This document shows, piece by piece, positions 35,300 to 43,996 of a stretch of 64,000 nucleotides of DNA. How positions within the stretch are numbered: the stretch's first letter is position 1; each line of letters opens with the position of its first letter. Under the pieces are notes generated by a model that had not been told where the DNA came from, made no database searches, and worked only from the letters and a program-made list of their open reading frames with translations. Location of the stretch: contig JAFVAT010000017.1 of the NCBI GenBank assembly GCA_017480385.1, positions 1-64,000 on the forward strand, read 5' to 3'. The translations under genes were made by a program, and so were the position numbers. The DNA is from Alphaproteobacteria bacterium (GTDB lineage: Bacteria; Pseudomonadota; Alphaproteobacteria; CAAGCB01; CAG-977).

Positions 35300-35971
35300 A
35301 TGTCTGATTCATCTGTGCCGGAAATATCAAAGGAAACCGGAAAAAAAACGCTGGTAATGCGGCTGCGCAATTATTTTTTAACGGGATTGCTGGTAACGGC
35401 TCCTCCGGCACTGACTGTCTACTTGGCGGTTTTATTTGTTAATTTTATTGACAGCAAAGTGCGTCATTTAATCCCGGAAGAGTATAATCCGGAACAATAT
35501 TTGCCTTTTGCCATTCCTGGTTTGGGCGTTATTGTTGTTATTGTTTTTTTGATTTTATTAGGGGCTTTCACAACCGGTTATTTGGGGCGTTTGCTGGTCC
35601 GTATTTGGGAACATATGTGGGAAAAGATACCTTTTGTTTCAGGTGTTTATTCGACGTTTAAACAGCTTTTTGAAACGGTTTTTTCCCAAAAATCGAATGC
35701 TTTCCGTCAGGTTGTCATGGTTGAATTTCCCAGAAAAGACGCCTGGACGGTAGCTTTTGTGACTTCAGATGTGCCGTATATGCTTTCCAACGCTTTGAAA
35801 GACGATGATTTGGTATCCGTTTATGTGCCGACGACGCCGAACCCGACTTCCGGCTATTGGAGTCTGTATCATAAAAAAGATGTTATTCCGTTGGATATTT
35901 CCGTGGAAGACGGATTAAAAATGGTCATTTCTTTGGGAATTGTTTCTAAACGGAAAGAAGCGAAAGATTAG
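35300..35971 (+). CDS. DUF502 family membrane protein
   Basis: 223 residues. Two membrane segments (NYFLTGLLVTAPPALTVYLAVLFV and LGVIVVIVFLILLGAFTTGYLG) and then a C-terminal soluble domain with IPFVSGVYSTFKQLFETVF and VPTTPNPTSGY, the DUF502 signatures. Widespread in proteobacteria; function not established. Followed by a terminator. Confidence 0.93.
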   Translation: MSDSSVPEISKETGKKTLVMRLRNYFLTGLLVTAPPALTVYLAVLFVNFIDSKVRHLIPEEYNPEQYLPFAIPGLGVIVVIVFLILLGAFTTGYLGRLLVRIWEHMWEKIPFVSGVYSTFKQLFETVFSQKSNAFRQVVMVEFPRKDAWTVAFVTSDVPYMLSNALKDDDLVSVYVPTTPNPTSGYWSLYHKKDVIPLDISVEDGLKMVISLGIVSKRKEAKD

Positions 35972-35991
35972 CGTGTTTTTTGTTTTAAGGG

Positions 35992-36017
35992 GCAGGGAAA
36001 GGATTTTCCCTGCTTTT
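35992..36017 (+). terminator. Rho-independent terminator after the DUF502 gene
   Basis: GCAGGGAAA at 35992-36000 pairs with TTTCCCTGC at 36005-36013; GGAT loop; TTTT after the stem. Confidence 0.85.
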
Positions 36018-36077
36018 CTGTTTTCTTTTTAAACAGGATAAGGTACAAACGAAATCATTTTTTATACAGAGGCAAAC

Positions 36078-37655
36078 ATGATGTCTTTAACAGAACAAAC
36101 AGCGCATCGCAGAACTTTTGCGATTATTTCTCACCCGGACGCAGGCAAAACAACTTTGACGGAAAAACTGCTGCTGTTCGGAGGAGCCATACAAATGGCG
36201 GGGGCGGTCAAAGCCAGAGGGGAACAGCGCCGGGCACGGTCCGATTGGATGAAAGTAGAACGGGAACGCGGTATTTCCGTTGCCTCTTCCGTCATGACAT
36301 ATGAATATCGGGACTGCACGTTTAATTTATTGGATACGCCGGGACACGAAGACTTTTCCGAAGATACTTACCGTGTTTTAACCGCGGTGGATTCTGCCGT
36401 AATGGTGATTGACGCGGCAAAAGGGATTGAGGCCAGGACGCGCAAGCTGTTTGAAATTTGCCGTTTGCGGGACGTGCCGATTATTACTTTTATCAATAAA
36501 ATGGATCGTGATTCTCAGGATCCGTTTGCTCTGTTGTCTGAAATTGAAGATACGCTGGCTTTAGAGGTGGCGCCGGTGACTTGGCCGATCGGATCGGGCA
36601 GGGATTTTAAAGGGTGCTATGACCTGTTGAATGACCGTTTAGTGCTGATAGAGCGCGGCGAAACAGCTGAAGCAGAAGTCTGTAACGGCTTGGACGATCC
36701 GAAGCTGGACGCTTTGTTACCGGCGGATTTGGTTGCTAAACTGCGTGAAGACGTGGAAATGGTGCGCGGCGTTTGTCCGGCGTTTGACCGTAAATCTTAT
36801 TTGGAAGGAGTACAAACGCCTGTCTTTTTCGGTTCGGCGATTAATAACTTTGGTGTGCGGGAATTGATTAACGGCTTGGTGGATTATGCGCCGTCTCCGC
36901 GTTTTCAGCCGGCAGTCGGACGCAAGATCGATCCGGCAGAGGAAAAAGTCACCGGTTTTGTATTTAAGATTCAGGCCAACATGGATCCGAAACATCGTGA
37001 TCGCATCGCCTTTGTTCGGCTGTGTTCAGGGCATTTTCAGCGCGGCATGAAGCTGCTGCACGTGCGCAGCGGCAAGTATCTGCCGATGCATAATCCGATT
37101 ATGTTCTTGGCGCAGGAACGGGAACTGGCCGATGAGGCCCTGCCAGGAGATATTATTGGCCTGCCAAATCACGGGAATTTGCGGATTGGCGATGCTTTAA
37201 GCGAAGGGGAACAGCTGACGTTTACGGGCATTCCGTCCTTTGCGCCGGAACTGCTGCAAAAAATCCGCTCAACCGATCCGCTGAAGGCCAAACATCTGGG
37301 CAAAGCTTTGCAACAGATCGCCGAAGAAGGCGGGGCAAGCGTTTTTAAACCGACCATGGGAACGGATTGGATTGTCGGCGTTGTCGGGGCTTTGCAGTTT
37401 GATGTTTTGGCTGACCGTATTCGCACGGAATATGAAATCCCGGTTATTTTTGAACCGACAGCTCTTTATACGGCCCGTTGGGTTCAGGCGGAAACTCCGG
37501 CTGATCTGGAGGCTTTTGTGAAAGCCAATAAGGCTGCTTTGGCAACAGATCATGACGGCGAATGGGTGTTTTTAGCGCGCAACGGCTGGCATTTAAATAA
37601 GACAGCGGAGGATTTCCCTAAAATCAAGCTGTTGGAAACGCGCCAAAACGCATAA
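36078..37655 (+). CDS. prfC: Peptide chain release factor 3
   Basis: 525 residues. GTPase that recycles RF1/RF2. The G1 motif ISHPDAGKTTLTEKLL, G3 DTPGHEDFSEDTYR and G4 INKMDRD are present, with the RF3-specific KARGEQRRARSDWMKVERERGISV switch region. Start may be 36078 or the next ATG at 36081. Own promoter likely just upstream; a terminator follows. Confidence 0.96.
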   Translation: MMSLTEQTAHRRTFAIISHPDAGKTTLTEKLLLFGGAIQMAGAVKARGEQRRARSDWMKVERERGISVASSVMTYEYRDCTFNLLDTPGHEDFSEDTYRVLTAVDSAVMVIDAAKGIEARTRKLFEICRLRDVPIITFINKMDRDSQDPFALLSEIEDTLALEVAPVTWPIGSGRDFKGCYDLLNDRLVLIERGETAEAEVCNGLDDPKLDALLPADLVAKLREDVEMVRGVCPAFDRKSYLEGVQTPVFFGSAINNFGVRELINGLVDYAPSPRFQPAVGRKIDPAEEKVTGFVFKIQANMDPKHRDRIAFVRLCSGHFQRGMKLLHVRSGKYLPMHNPIMFLAQERELADEALPGDIIGLPNHGNLRIGDALSEGEQLTFTGIPSFAPELLQKIRSTDPLKAKHLGKALQQIAEEGGASVFKPTMGTDWIVGVVGALQFDVLADRIRTEYEIPVIFEPTALYTARWVQAETPADLEAFVKANKAALATDHDGEWVFLARNGWHLNKTAEDFPKIKLLETRQNA

Positions 37656-37676
37656 CATTTTCTTTTTTTTATTCAC

Positions 37677-37708
37677 CCGCGGCAAGGAGTTTTTTTGCCG
37701 CGGTTTTT
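37677..37708 (+). terminator. Rho-independent terminator after prfC
   Basis: CCGCGGCAA at 37677-37685 pairs with TTGCCGCGG at 37695-37703, followed by TTTTT. Confidence 0.9.
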
Positions 37709-37880
37709 GTAATACGAAAACTGCGGGCGAAGCATGGCGGGAAGGGCGAATAGCTTGTTGTTTCGCAATGATGTTCATGTGCTGCCGCATTCGACCGTGA
37801 GCGGCAGACAGCACATAATATTTGCGCAGAAGGATCGCCGTAATGTATTCTATATAGGGAAATTTTAGGACAGAAGAAAA
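37706..37880 (+). repeat. Second decayed copy of the small-gene repeat
   Basis: Reading from about 37772 the frame gives VHVLPHS and then VFYIGKF before a stop, matching MHTLLHS and KVGNF of the copy at 19616-19777, 18 kb away. The preceding bases AATACGAAAACTGCGGGC also resemble the sequence at 19488. Again it lies directly after a terminator. No intact frame. Confidence 0.5.
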
Positions 37881-38326
37881 ATACTTAAGGATTTGTGCGA
37901 TTGAAAAGGAGTAACTGAAAGCGGGAGTATCTTCCGATCCTATGTCTATGTTGATAGATAGCCGGCTGCAAACAAGCGCATCAATGTTTGCGGGCTTTTT
38001 AAGAGGGAAAGCAGAGCGATATTAAGTTCACATATCGCGGCGGAGAATTTTGGCACAGGAGGAATTATGCGTTTCCTGCGGGCAAGAGGCTCATAAGATT
38101 GCGGAATATATACAGGATCCATTAAAAGAAGACGCGTTGTCAGATGAGCTAATTGAAACAAGTCCGACGCATTTACCGATGGCAGAAATGCGCCGACCAG
38201 ATCGTTGAACGCCGTTTAGGTGTTGCCGACGACCTCAAGGCTATGTCCGCAGTGTGAGACTTTCCGCCAAATGCGCGGGGATCACTTTGTATAAAAAGCA
38301 GGAGGGGGAATAAAAGAAAAATTTGA
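37881..38326. other. Remnant-like interval before the recombinase
   Basis: No intact gene. A plus-strand frame from about 38052 to 38209 reads codingly (CVSCGQEAHKIAEYIQ, DALSDELIE) but has no start, and another frame carries DQIVERRLGVADDLKAM up to about 38258. I do not recognise either. Together with the broken recombinase next door this looks like the residue of a lost mobile or phage-like element. Confidence 0.4.
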
Positions 38327-38930
38327 ATGACAATATACGGTTATATTCGTGTGTTGACAGATCGGCAGACGACAGAAAATCAACGCTACGAGGTTGAAAA
38401 TTATCTGAACAAGCAGGTGCTTGGGGCGGATGTTTGGATTAATGAGACAATTTCCGGAATGGTTCCTTTTGAAAAACGAAAAATCGGCGACATTATGCGT
38501 CGATTGAAAAAAATGATATTTTAGTTTGTTCGGAATTATCGCGTCTAGGCCGCAATATACTGGATATTATGACAATTTTAAATATCTGCATGACAAAAAG
38601 GACTGATGTTTATACCGTCAAGGAAAACTACCGTTTGGGAAATGATTTGCAGTCTCAGGTGCTGGCTTTTACTTTTTCCATGGTGGCAGAGGCTGAACGT
38701 GCCTTGATCCGTCAGAGGACAAGAGAGGCTTTAAAACGCATTAAAGCGCAGGGGAAACATTTGGGACGTTCAAAGGGGAGGGGGAAAACAAAAACCATAT
38801 TTTAGACGGGCAGGAAAGGCGTCTGCTTTCGCTGTTGAAAAAGGGGGGGGGGGGCAAAAAGAGTATAGCTGAAAGACTGAACGTCAGCTATGGAACTGTA
38901 TATAACTTTTTGAAAAGGCGCCAAAGATAA
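38327..38930 (+). pseudogene. Serine recombinase (resolvase/invertase) pseudogene
   Basis: Three consecutive frame pieces make one resolvase: IYGYIRVLTDRQTTENQ (N-terminus), then CSELSRLGRNILDIM through VAEAERALIRQRTREALKRIK, then a Hin-like helix-turn-helix KKSIAERLNVSYGTVYNFLKRR ending at 38930. Each junction needs a -1 shift, the first at an A7 run (about 38507-38513) and the second in a G/A run (about 38776-38789); a G12 run sits at 38843-38854. The catalytic Ser of the VST motif is Leu (VLT), a single-base change from TCG to TTG, so the enzyme would be dead even if the frame were restored. Confidence 0.85.
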
Positions 38931-39105
38931 ATAGAGATAAAAATATTCTTTATATGTTTATAAAAACATCTTTTTTATATTTTCTGTATCTCATAGTTTT
39001 TTTATTATATTTTTATTTTTTGTTGAACCTGTGGCGTTTCGGTAAAGAATTTTTCTATGCAGAGAGAGTATGTGTTCAAATGATAGGAGTGGCGGATAGA
39101 ATATA

Positions 39106-39138
39106 AAAAAGCCGGAAGCAAAGGGCCTCCGGCTTTTT
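39106..39138 (-). terminator. Rho-independent terminator after the outer-membrane gene
   Basis: AAAAAGCCGGA at 39106-39116 pairs with TCCGGCTTTTT at 39128-39138. T runs on either strand, so it may act in both directions; it lies 19 nt after the minus-strand porin-like gene. Confidence 0.85.
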
Positions 39139-39156
39139 AAAGGTTAAAGAGACAGC

Positions 39157-39702
39157 TTAGAAAGCAAAACGTAATCCGCCGTAAAATTCATTTGATTTTA
39201 TTTCTTTGCCTAAATCTAAGAAACGGTAACCTAAATCAAAGGTAATATTTTTTGATAAATCGTAGCCGACGCCAACGCCGCCTCCCCAAGAAAATTTATT
39301 ATAGGAATCTGAAGATATGCCGACATCTTTTATTTTTATTCTGGAAGCGCCGATTCCTAAATTAACAAAGGGGTGCAAAGCGGAACCGGTTTGAATATCA
39401 TAGTATCCGTTGACCATCAGACTCATCGTATCTACTTTGTGCTTTGCGCCGATATAGTCGCCTTCAATGCCGTCACGATAGGTATATTCCAATTCGGCGC
39501 GGAATTCATTTAACTGCATGCCAACCGCTGCGCCGCCTTCCCATGCGTTTTTATCGATGTGGTTTTTTAACATGGCCAGCCCTGTTCTGACAGCCACATA
39601 AGGACGGTCGCCGCAGGGTGTCTGTGCTTTAGCTGTTGAAACAAATGCAGACAAGGCCAATGCAGAAGCGACGGTTCCCAAAAGTACTTTTTTTAGCAAC
39701 AT
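39157..39702 (-). CDS. Small outer-membrane beta-barrel protein
   Basis: 181 residues. Signal peptide MLLKKVLLGTVASALALSAFVSTAKAQ with cleavage after AKA. Alternating strands such as FRAELEYTYRDG, MSLMVNGYYDIQ, FVNLGIGASRIKI, WGGGVGVGYDLSKNITFDLGYRFLDLG and a C-terminal Phe (GGLRFAF) mark an eight-stranded barrel of the OmpA/opacity-porin type. AGGAG precedes the ATG. A 14-bp palindrome, TACATATATATGTA at 39727-39740, sits in its promoter region and may be an operator. Confidence 0.88.
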   Translation of the reverse strand: MLLKKVLLGTVASALALSAFVSTAKAQTPCGDRPYVAVRTGLAMLKNHIDKNAWEGGAAVGMQLNEFRAELEYTYRDGIEGDYIGAKHKVDTMSLMVNGYYDIQTGSALHPFVNLGIGASRIKIKDVGISSDSYNKFSWGGGVGVGYDLSKNITFDLGYRFLDLGKEIKSNEFYGGLRFAF

Positions 39703-39726
39703 AGTATTCTCCTTTACTGTTTTATA

Positions 39727-39740
39727 TACATATATATGTA
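39727..39740. promoter_or_regulatory. Palindrome upstream of the outer-membrane gene
   Basis: Perfect 14-bp palindrome TACATAT/ATATGTA, 25-38 bp before the start codon, where a promoter is expected. Could be a repressor site; alternatively only an A/T-rich promoter element. Confidence 0.4.
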
Positions 39741-39849
39741 AACAAAGAATTATCTTTATTTGAGATATTCTTTATGAGCGACTATGTTACAATTTTTCAT
39801 AGATTTGTCATGATATCATTTATTATATAATGTATAGATTTGTTTCATA

Positions 39850-40382
39850 TTATTTTAATGTATCTGTCTTATTATAAATCGTTTGAATATAAATCTCTCT
39901 TTTTATGTTTTCTATTGTTTGGCAGTCAATGTTTTTATAAGAATGAAAACCATATTTTCTTTTGAATTCAGCCCAAACAGAGTTAGGGTGACGATTTTGT
40001 TTTTGCGCTAAAAGTTTGACCTGTTCCCGTAAAATATCCACTTCCGGAAAAGAGGGTATACAACTTTTGGTTGTGTTTTTTATTTCTTTAAAATTATGGA
40101 TAGAGCAGTGACTTAAAAAAAGAGCACACAAAGGAAGGCCGCTGCGGCAAAAGTGGCTTTTTTTCCGTTGTTCCAGCCGGTATACTGCGATTTTTCGGTC
40201 GAAATGACATTGTTGTTTCCGTTAACGGAAATAAAAATGAATTTTTCTCTTTTTAAGGCTTCTGCCGGATCAGACGTATTTTCTTCTTGTTCCGGCGTTT
40301 GATCTTCGTGCAGCAGGTCGGTCAAAATATCCAATCGTTTTTCAAAGGTATCCGAATGTGGTCGATTATCTTGTTTTATCAT
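39850..40382 (-). pseudogene. Membrane protein with ORF6C-like C-terminus, split at a T7 run
   Basis: Two overlapping minus-strand frames: 40382-40113 (89 residues, acidic N-terminus, then the start of a membrane segment ATFAAAAFLCVLFF) and 40131-39850 (LREQVKLLAQKQNRHPNSVW and FHSYKNIDCQTIENIKREI). The second resembles the ORF6C domain of phage antirepressors and BRO-type proteins. A single -1 step in the T7 run (A7 at 40114-40120 on the plus strand) fuses them and completes the membrane segment, so they are probably one gene, broken or phase-variable. The start overlaps the upstream XRE stop (ATGA). Confidence 0.6.
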
Positions 40383-40780
40383 GCAGCGGCCTCAATTACC
40401 CAATCAATAGCTTTTTGTGCATTTTCCGCCGATTCTGACACGATAATATCATAAACAACGGTAATGATGCGCGCTGATTTTTCGGCTGAAAAAGATTTAT
40501 GATGGCTTTCTTCGTATTTTTTTAAAAATAAAACAGCGGTTTCTAAGGCCATCTTATCGATTTTCGGTAAATCTGCCGGAGATTTGTCTTCAAATCCGTA
40601 CAGCCAATTGGGGGAAACGGCAAATGTATGGCAAATTTTGCAAAACATTTGCGCATCGGGTTCGCGCTTGTTTTTTAAATACTGGTTCAATCTGCTCTGA
40701 CTGATTTCAAGCTGATCCGCTGCTCGTTGCTGAGTTAATCCTAATTCGGAAATTCTTTGATTTAAGCGTTCTCCAATCAT
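40379..40780 (-). CDS. XRE-family regulator
   Basis: 133 residues. N-terminal Cro/CI helix-turn-helix at about 5-65: RISELGLTQQRAADQLEISQSRLNQYLKNKREPD, then AVSPNWLYGFED. The C-terminal half is helical with no known ligand domain. It heads a minus-strand operon with the split membrane/ORF6C-like gene and is divergent from the 40935 gene; the shared interval holds an inverted repeat suited to autoregulation. Phage-like in layout. Confidence 0.88.
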   Translation of the reverse strand: MIGERLNQRISELGLTQQRAADQLEISQSRLNQYLKNKREPDAQMFCKICHTFAVSPNWLYGFEDKSPADLPKIDKMALETAVLFLKKYEESHHKSFSAEKSARIITVVYDIIVSESAENAQKAIDWVIEAAA

Positions 40781-40829
40781 AGCAAGTCCTCATATTTTCC
40801 TGAATAAACTCAATCTTATACTGGCATAG

Positions 40830-40887
40830 TTTATCACGAAATAAAATTAACTATTTGTTATTGATTATATAAACTTATTGTGATAAA
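40830..40887. promoter_or_regulatory. Widely spaced inverted repeat in the divergent region
   Basis: TTTATCAC at 40830-40837 and GTGATAAA at 40880-40887, perfect 8-bp arms 42 bp apart, symmetric within the 154-bp interval between the XRE gene and the 40935 gene. Candidate operator pair for the XRE protein. Confidence 0.5.
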
Positions 40888-40934
40888 ACAGGGGCGTTTG
40901 AAAAAACAAAATAATCGAAAGAAAGGAAAAAATA

Positions 40935-41381
40935 ATGCGGTCGGCGGCGGTTAAAAAAGAAAGGGAAAGTGCCTCTATTTTGGTGAAAATGTATGAAAAG
41001 GGGCAGCTTGGAAAATTTCCTGAGGCAGAAAACAGATTAAGGGCAGGACTTTTGTTTATGAAAGATTTCCAAATGTCCGTTTTTTCACCAAGAACGACAA
41101 GAAATTATGACAAATTGTTTATTATTAACGGGGGCAGAGGAAACAGAGAGGCTGATTTTCGCTGCGACGCGGCGGATCGGTATTTGCGGGCGCTCAAATC
41201 GGTCGGCGCCTATAGTGTTTATGCGCTTCATTTTTTGCGTGACGAACAAAATGTCAGATCTTTTATTGCAAAATACCCTGTCTTAAATCATGGTTCCAAA
41301 CGAACATATCAAATGGTTTATCTGGCGTTGAACAAAATGTTGGATCTGCTGGCCGCCTTTTATGATCGGGAAAAAATGTAA
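40935..41381 (+). CDS. Protein of unknown function, divergent from the XRE gene
   Basis: 148 residues, basic, mostly helical, no signal peptide. Stretches such as KMYEKGQLGKFPEAENRLRAGLLFMKDF and FRCDAADRYLRALKSVGAYSVYALHFL are not ones I recognise. AGAAAGGAAAA upstream of the ATG. Position opposite a phage-type regulator suggests part of the same accessory unit. Confidence 0.6.
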   Translation: MRSAAVKKERESASILVKMYEKGQLGKFPEAENRLRAGLLFMKDFQMSVFSPRTTRNYDKLFIINGGRGNREADFRCDAADRYLRALKSVGAYSVYALHFLRDEQNVRSFIAKYPVLNHGSKRTYQMVYLALNKMLDLLAAFYDREKM

Positions 41382-41390
41382 AAAGATAAT

Positions 41391-41419
41391 TTGAGCCATT
41401 TGTTTTTTCGGGATATAAC
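41391..41419 (+). promoter_or_regulatory. Promoter of the 41456 gene
   Basis: TTGAGC at 41391-41396, 17-bp spacer, TATAAC at 41414-41419; start codon 37 bp downstream. Confidence 0.6.
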
Positions 41420-41455
41420 AGTCAAAGTGGTTTATCTAGATCAACGGCGGTATAA

Positions 41456-41950
41456 ATGAAAGATTTTTTGAAGCTGATTTTTTTCGGAGTAACCAAAACG
41501 CCCAAACTGAATATGTTTAATCCGGCGACGGGCGAAAAAAAAGAAATGACGACGGGATTTAACCTGCAAATTTTATTATTGGGAAGTTTGTTTGGTCTGC
41601 CGTTATTTTTTAAACGGCTTTGGGTATGGGCTTGGGGGCTGTTTATTTTGTCAGCCGTACAGTTTTTGTTTTTTTATCAGCAGATAAAGGCAGTTTTGTC
41701 TGCGACGACTGTTGCGGAATACGAAGCCGCTATGCAAAGAACGGCTGATCCGATAGAAAGCGCTGTCGGTTATCTGTTGATAGGCCTTGTTATTTTACTG
41801 TCGATCAAGGGCGACCAATGGGCGGTTGAACGATTGCTGAAAAAGGGCTGGCGTTTTCAAGACGTTTCGGATCCGACTGTTAGGGAAGCGGTTAAAAAGT
41901 GGAAAATTTCCAAGCATTATCTGAAGCCGGTTAAAGAAGAAGGGCTTTAG
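41456..41950 (+). CDS. Membrane protein of unknown function (DUF2628-like layout)
   Basis: 164 residues with three hydrophobic segments (NLQILLLGSLFGLPLFF, WVWAWGLFILSAVQFLFFY and AVGYLLIGLVILLSI) and a basic C-terminal tail. The layout (short N-terminus, two to three segments with FKRLW between them) is like DUF2628 proteins, but I am not certain. Stop overlaps the convergent slt gene by 4 nt. Confidence 0.6.
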   Translation: MKDFLKLIFFGVTKTPKLNMFNPATGEKKEMTTGFNLQILLLGSLFGLPLFFKRLWVWAWGLFILSAVQFLFFYQQIKAVLSATTVAEYEAAMQRTADPIESAVGYLLIGLVILLSIKGDQWAVERLLKKGWRFQDVSDPTVREAVKKWKISKHYLKPVKEEGL

Positions 41951-43899
41951 TTTTCTTTTTGAACCCAGCCGGACAGTTCTGTTTCAGGATAATTCAAATG
42001 GCGTCTGTAAATATGCAGATTTTCCAAAACGCGCTGAACATAATTTCTTGTTTCGCCGAAGGGAATCCGTTCGATCCAATCGATCGGATCTACATTTTCC
42101 TGCGGATTTCCGATTGATTTCAGCCACTTGTTGACATTTGTCGGTCCGGCATTATATGCGGCAATGGCCAGGATATAGGACCCTTTGAAACGCTTTAATA
42201 AATCGGCAAAATAAGTGCTGCCCAACTCAACATTAAAATCCGGATTCGAGTTTAATTTTTGAATGGAGAAGGCTTTGCGTTTCTTTTGCGCTATTTGCTT
42301 GGCCGTAGCGGGCATGATCTGCATTAATCCGCGGGCTCCGGCCGGAGAAACGGCATAAGGGGAAAAACTGCTTTCCTGACGAATGATGGACAGGATTAAG
42401 GCTGATTCTGTGCGTTCATCGTGCTTTAAATCCCAAATCGGATACCCCAAAGACACGATATCTATGCCGTTTTGACGGGCCCGTCTGGCGATTGTTACTG
42501 CAATATCTTCGCGTTTCAAATCTGTCGCGGCAGCATAAGCCAAAGCCGTTACGTCTTCCGGAGTTGCCGCATTTAAAAACAGTCTGGTTGCAAACAAATC
42601 CGCGGTTTCATGTTGGTCCGCTTCTTCCAGCATTTTCATGACTTGAAACAATTCGGATTTTCTTAATTGTTCAACGATTTTCGGGTCCGGGTCTTTTTCC
42701 GTATTTAACGGAACGGCAGAGAACGGGCGGTTTAACTTTTCGGCGGCCAGCTGTCCATAAATTGTCGTTTGTTTTTCGGCGGCTTTTTCATAATGTATTG
42801 CCGCACGGACGCTGTCATTCATTTCCTCGTATGTGCGTCCCAGCCAATATTCTCCGCGCGCGACGCTGAGGGGAGAGGATACATTTTGAAGCATTTTTTC
42901 AAAATGTTCCGCGGCATTTTTTCTTTTCTTCAGATTGCGCAGGGCAATCCAGCCGGCGGTCCATTCCGCATCAGCAAAATCGGCACCTGTCGTTAAATAG
43001 TGATTTTTGGCAAGCGTATAAGCCGTTTGATATTCTCCGTCTATCAGAAATTGGCGGATCAGGGCGGATTTTTCAGCCCACCAACGGGACGTATTCTGTT
43101 TTTCCGGCGGTATTTTTTCCAATAATTTTGCGGCTGCGGCATACTTTTTATTAAGACGTAGCCACCGGACCTGATCAAATAAAAGCCCGGTGTCTTTTTG
43201 TTGGGGATCGGACAGCTCTTTCAGGCTTTTTTTTGCGTCGGGAGCATTTGTGATCAATTCGGCACGCACTTGGGCCAATTGCCGGGCATCTTTGCCGATC
43301 AAAGGAAAAAGCCGCTTTGCCTGTGCCGTTTTGCGGTCGTCCAACAGCTTTTTCGTCCTGTTCTGAAAATCGCGTTCGTCCAATAAAAAAGGCAGCTTTT
43401 CTCTGATCAGAGCTGTTTCATCTTCGGTTAAATCGCCTTGGTTCCATAAATCATGCAGCAGAGGAATGGCTTTTTCCCATTCTTTTTTTTCCATTAAAAG
43501 ATCGGCATAAGCAAGCACGGCCCGGGCTGATATGGGGCGGTGCTGTTTGAACCATGCTTCTTTTTCTTTTTTTGAGCCCTCGGCGATCAAAGAAAGTTCG
43601 GCGTTTCTCCGAATTAAATAAACGCGCGGCCATTCCGGATTTCGTTTTATGAAATTTTCGGCCTGTCGGAAATTAACAGTTTGTTTTGTATCTGTCAGTT
43701 GGTACCAAGTGACCAATTTAATTAAAAGAGTATCTCCGGCTTTTTTGGCAGCGGCCAGAGCCGCGGCATAATCCTGGGACACGGAAGCCTTGATTGCTTT
43801 GCTGCGGGCTTGGGACGATAACATGCCGGTCGCAAAATGGCAGGGCATCAGGAAAAAACAAGCCGATAAACAGCCTAACAGCAAAACGCGGTGTTTCAC
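41947..43899 (-). CDS. slt: Soluble lytic murein transglycosylase (Slt70-type)
   Basis: 650 residues. Signal peptide at 1-24, then an alpha-superhelical N-terminal region of about 450 residues, and a C-terminal catalytic domain: SALILSIIRQESSFSPYAVSPAGARGLMQIMPATA, with the catalytic Glu in RQESSF, and YILAIAAYNAGPTNVNKWL. Cleaves glycan strands with formation of anhydromuropeptides in the periplasm. Divergent from dapA. Confidence 0.94.
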   Translation of the reverse strand: MKHRVLLLGCLSACFFLMPCHFATGMLSSQARSKAIKASVSQDYAAALAAAKKAGDTLLIKLVTWYQLTDTKQTVNFRQAENFIKRNPEWPRVYLIRRNAELSLIAEGSKKEKEAWFKQHRPISARAVLAYADLLMEKKEWEKAIPLLHDLWNQGDLTEDETALIREKLPFLLDERDFQNRTKKLLDDRKTAQAKRLFPLIGKDARQLAQVRAELITNAPDAKKSLKELSDPQQKDTGLLFDQVRWLRLNKKYAAAAKLLEKIPPEKQNTSRWWAEKSALIRQFLIDGEYQTAYTLAKNHYLTTGADFADAEWTAGWIALRNLKKRKNAAEHFEKMLQNVSSPLSVARGEYWLGRTYEEMNDSVRAAIHYEKAAEKQTTIYGQLAAEKLNRPFSAVPLNTEKDPDPKIVEQLRKSELFQVMKMLEEADQHETADLFATRLFLNAATPEDVTALAYAAATDLKREDIAVTIARRARQNGIDIVSLGYPIWDLKHDERTESALILSIIRQESSFSPYAVSPAGARGLMQIMPATAKQIAQKKRKAFSIQKLNSNPDFNVELGSTYFADLLKRFKGSYILAIAAYNAGPTNVNKWLKSIGNPQENVDPIDWIERIPFGETRNYVQRVLENLHIYRRHLNYPETELSGWVQKEN

Positions 43900-43996
43900 T
43901 TCATTTTCCTTTCGCCCGTGATATGATACTTCTTTTATTTTTGAGAGATTTCTTTTAAGATACGGTTAATTTAAAAAGTTATTTTCAGGAGAGCTG

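Noticed and set aside
38500-38520. Programmed -1 frameshift in the recombinase
   Set aside because: The A7 run does not sit in a proper slippery heptamer for the zero frame, a second shift is also needed, and the catalytic Ser is lost; decay is more likely.
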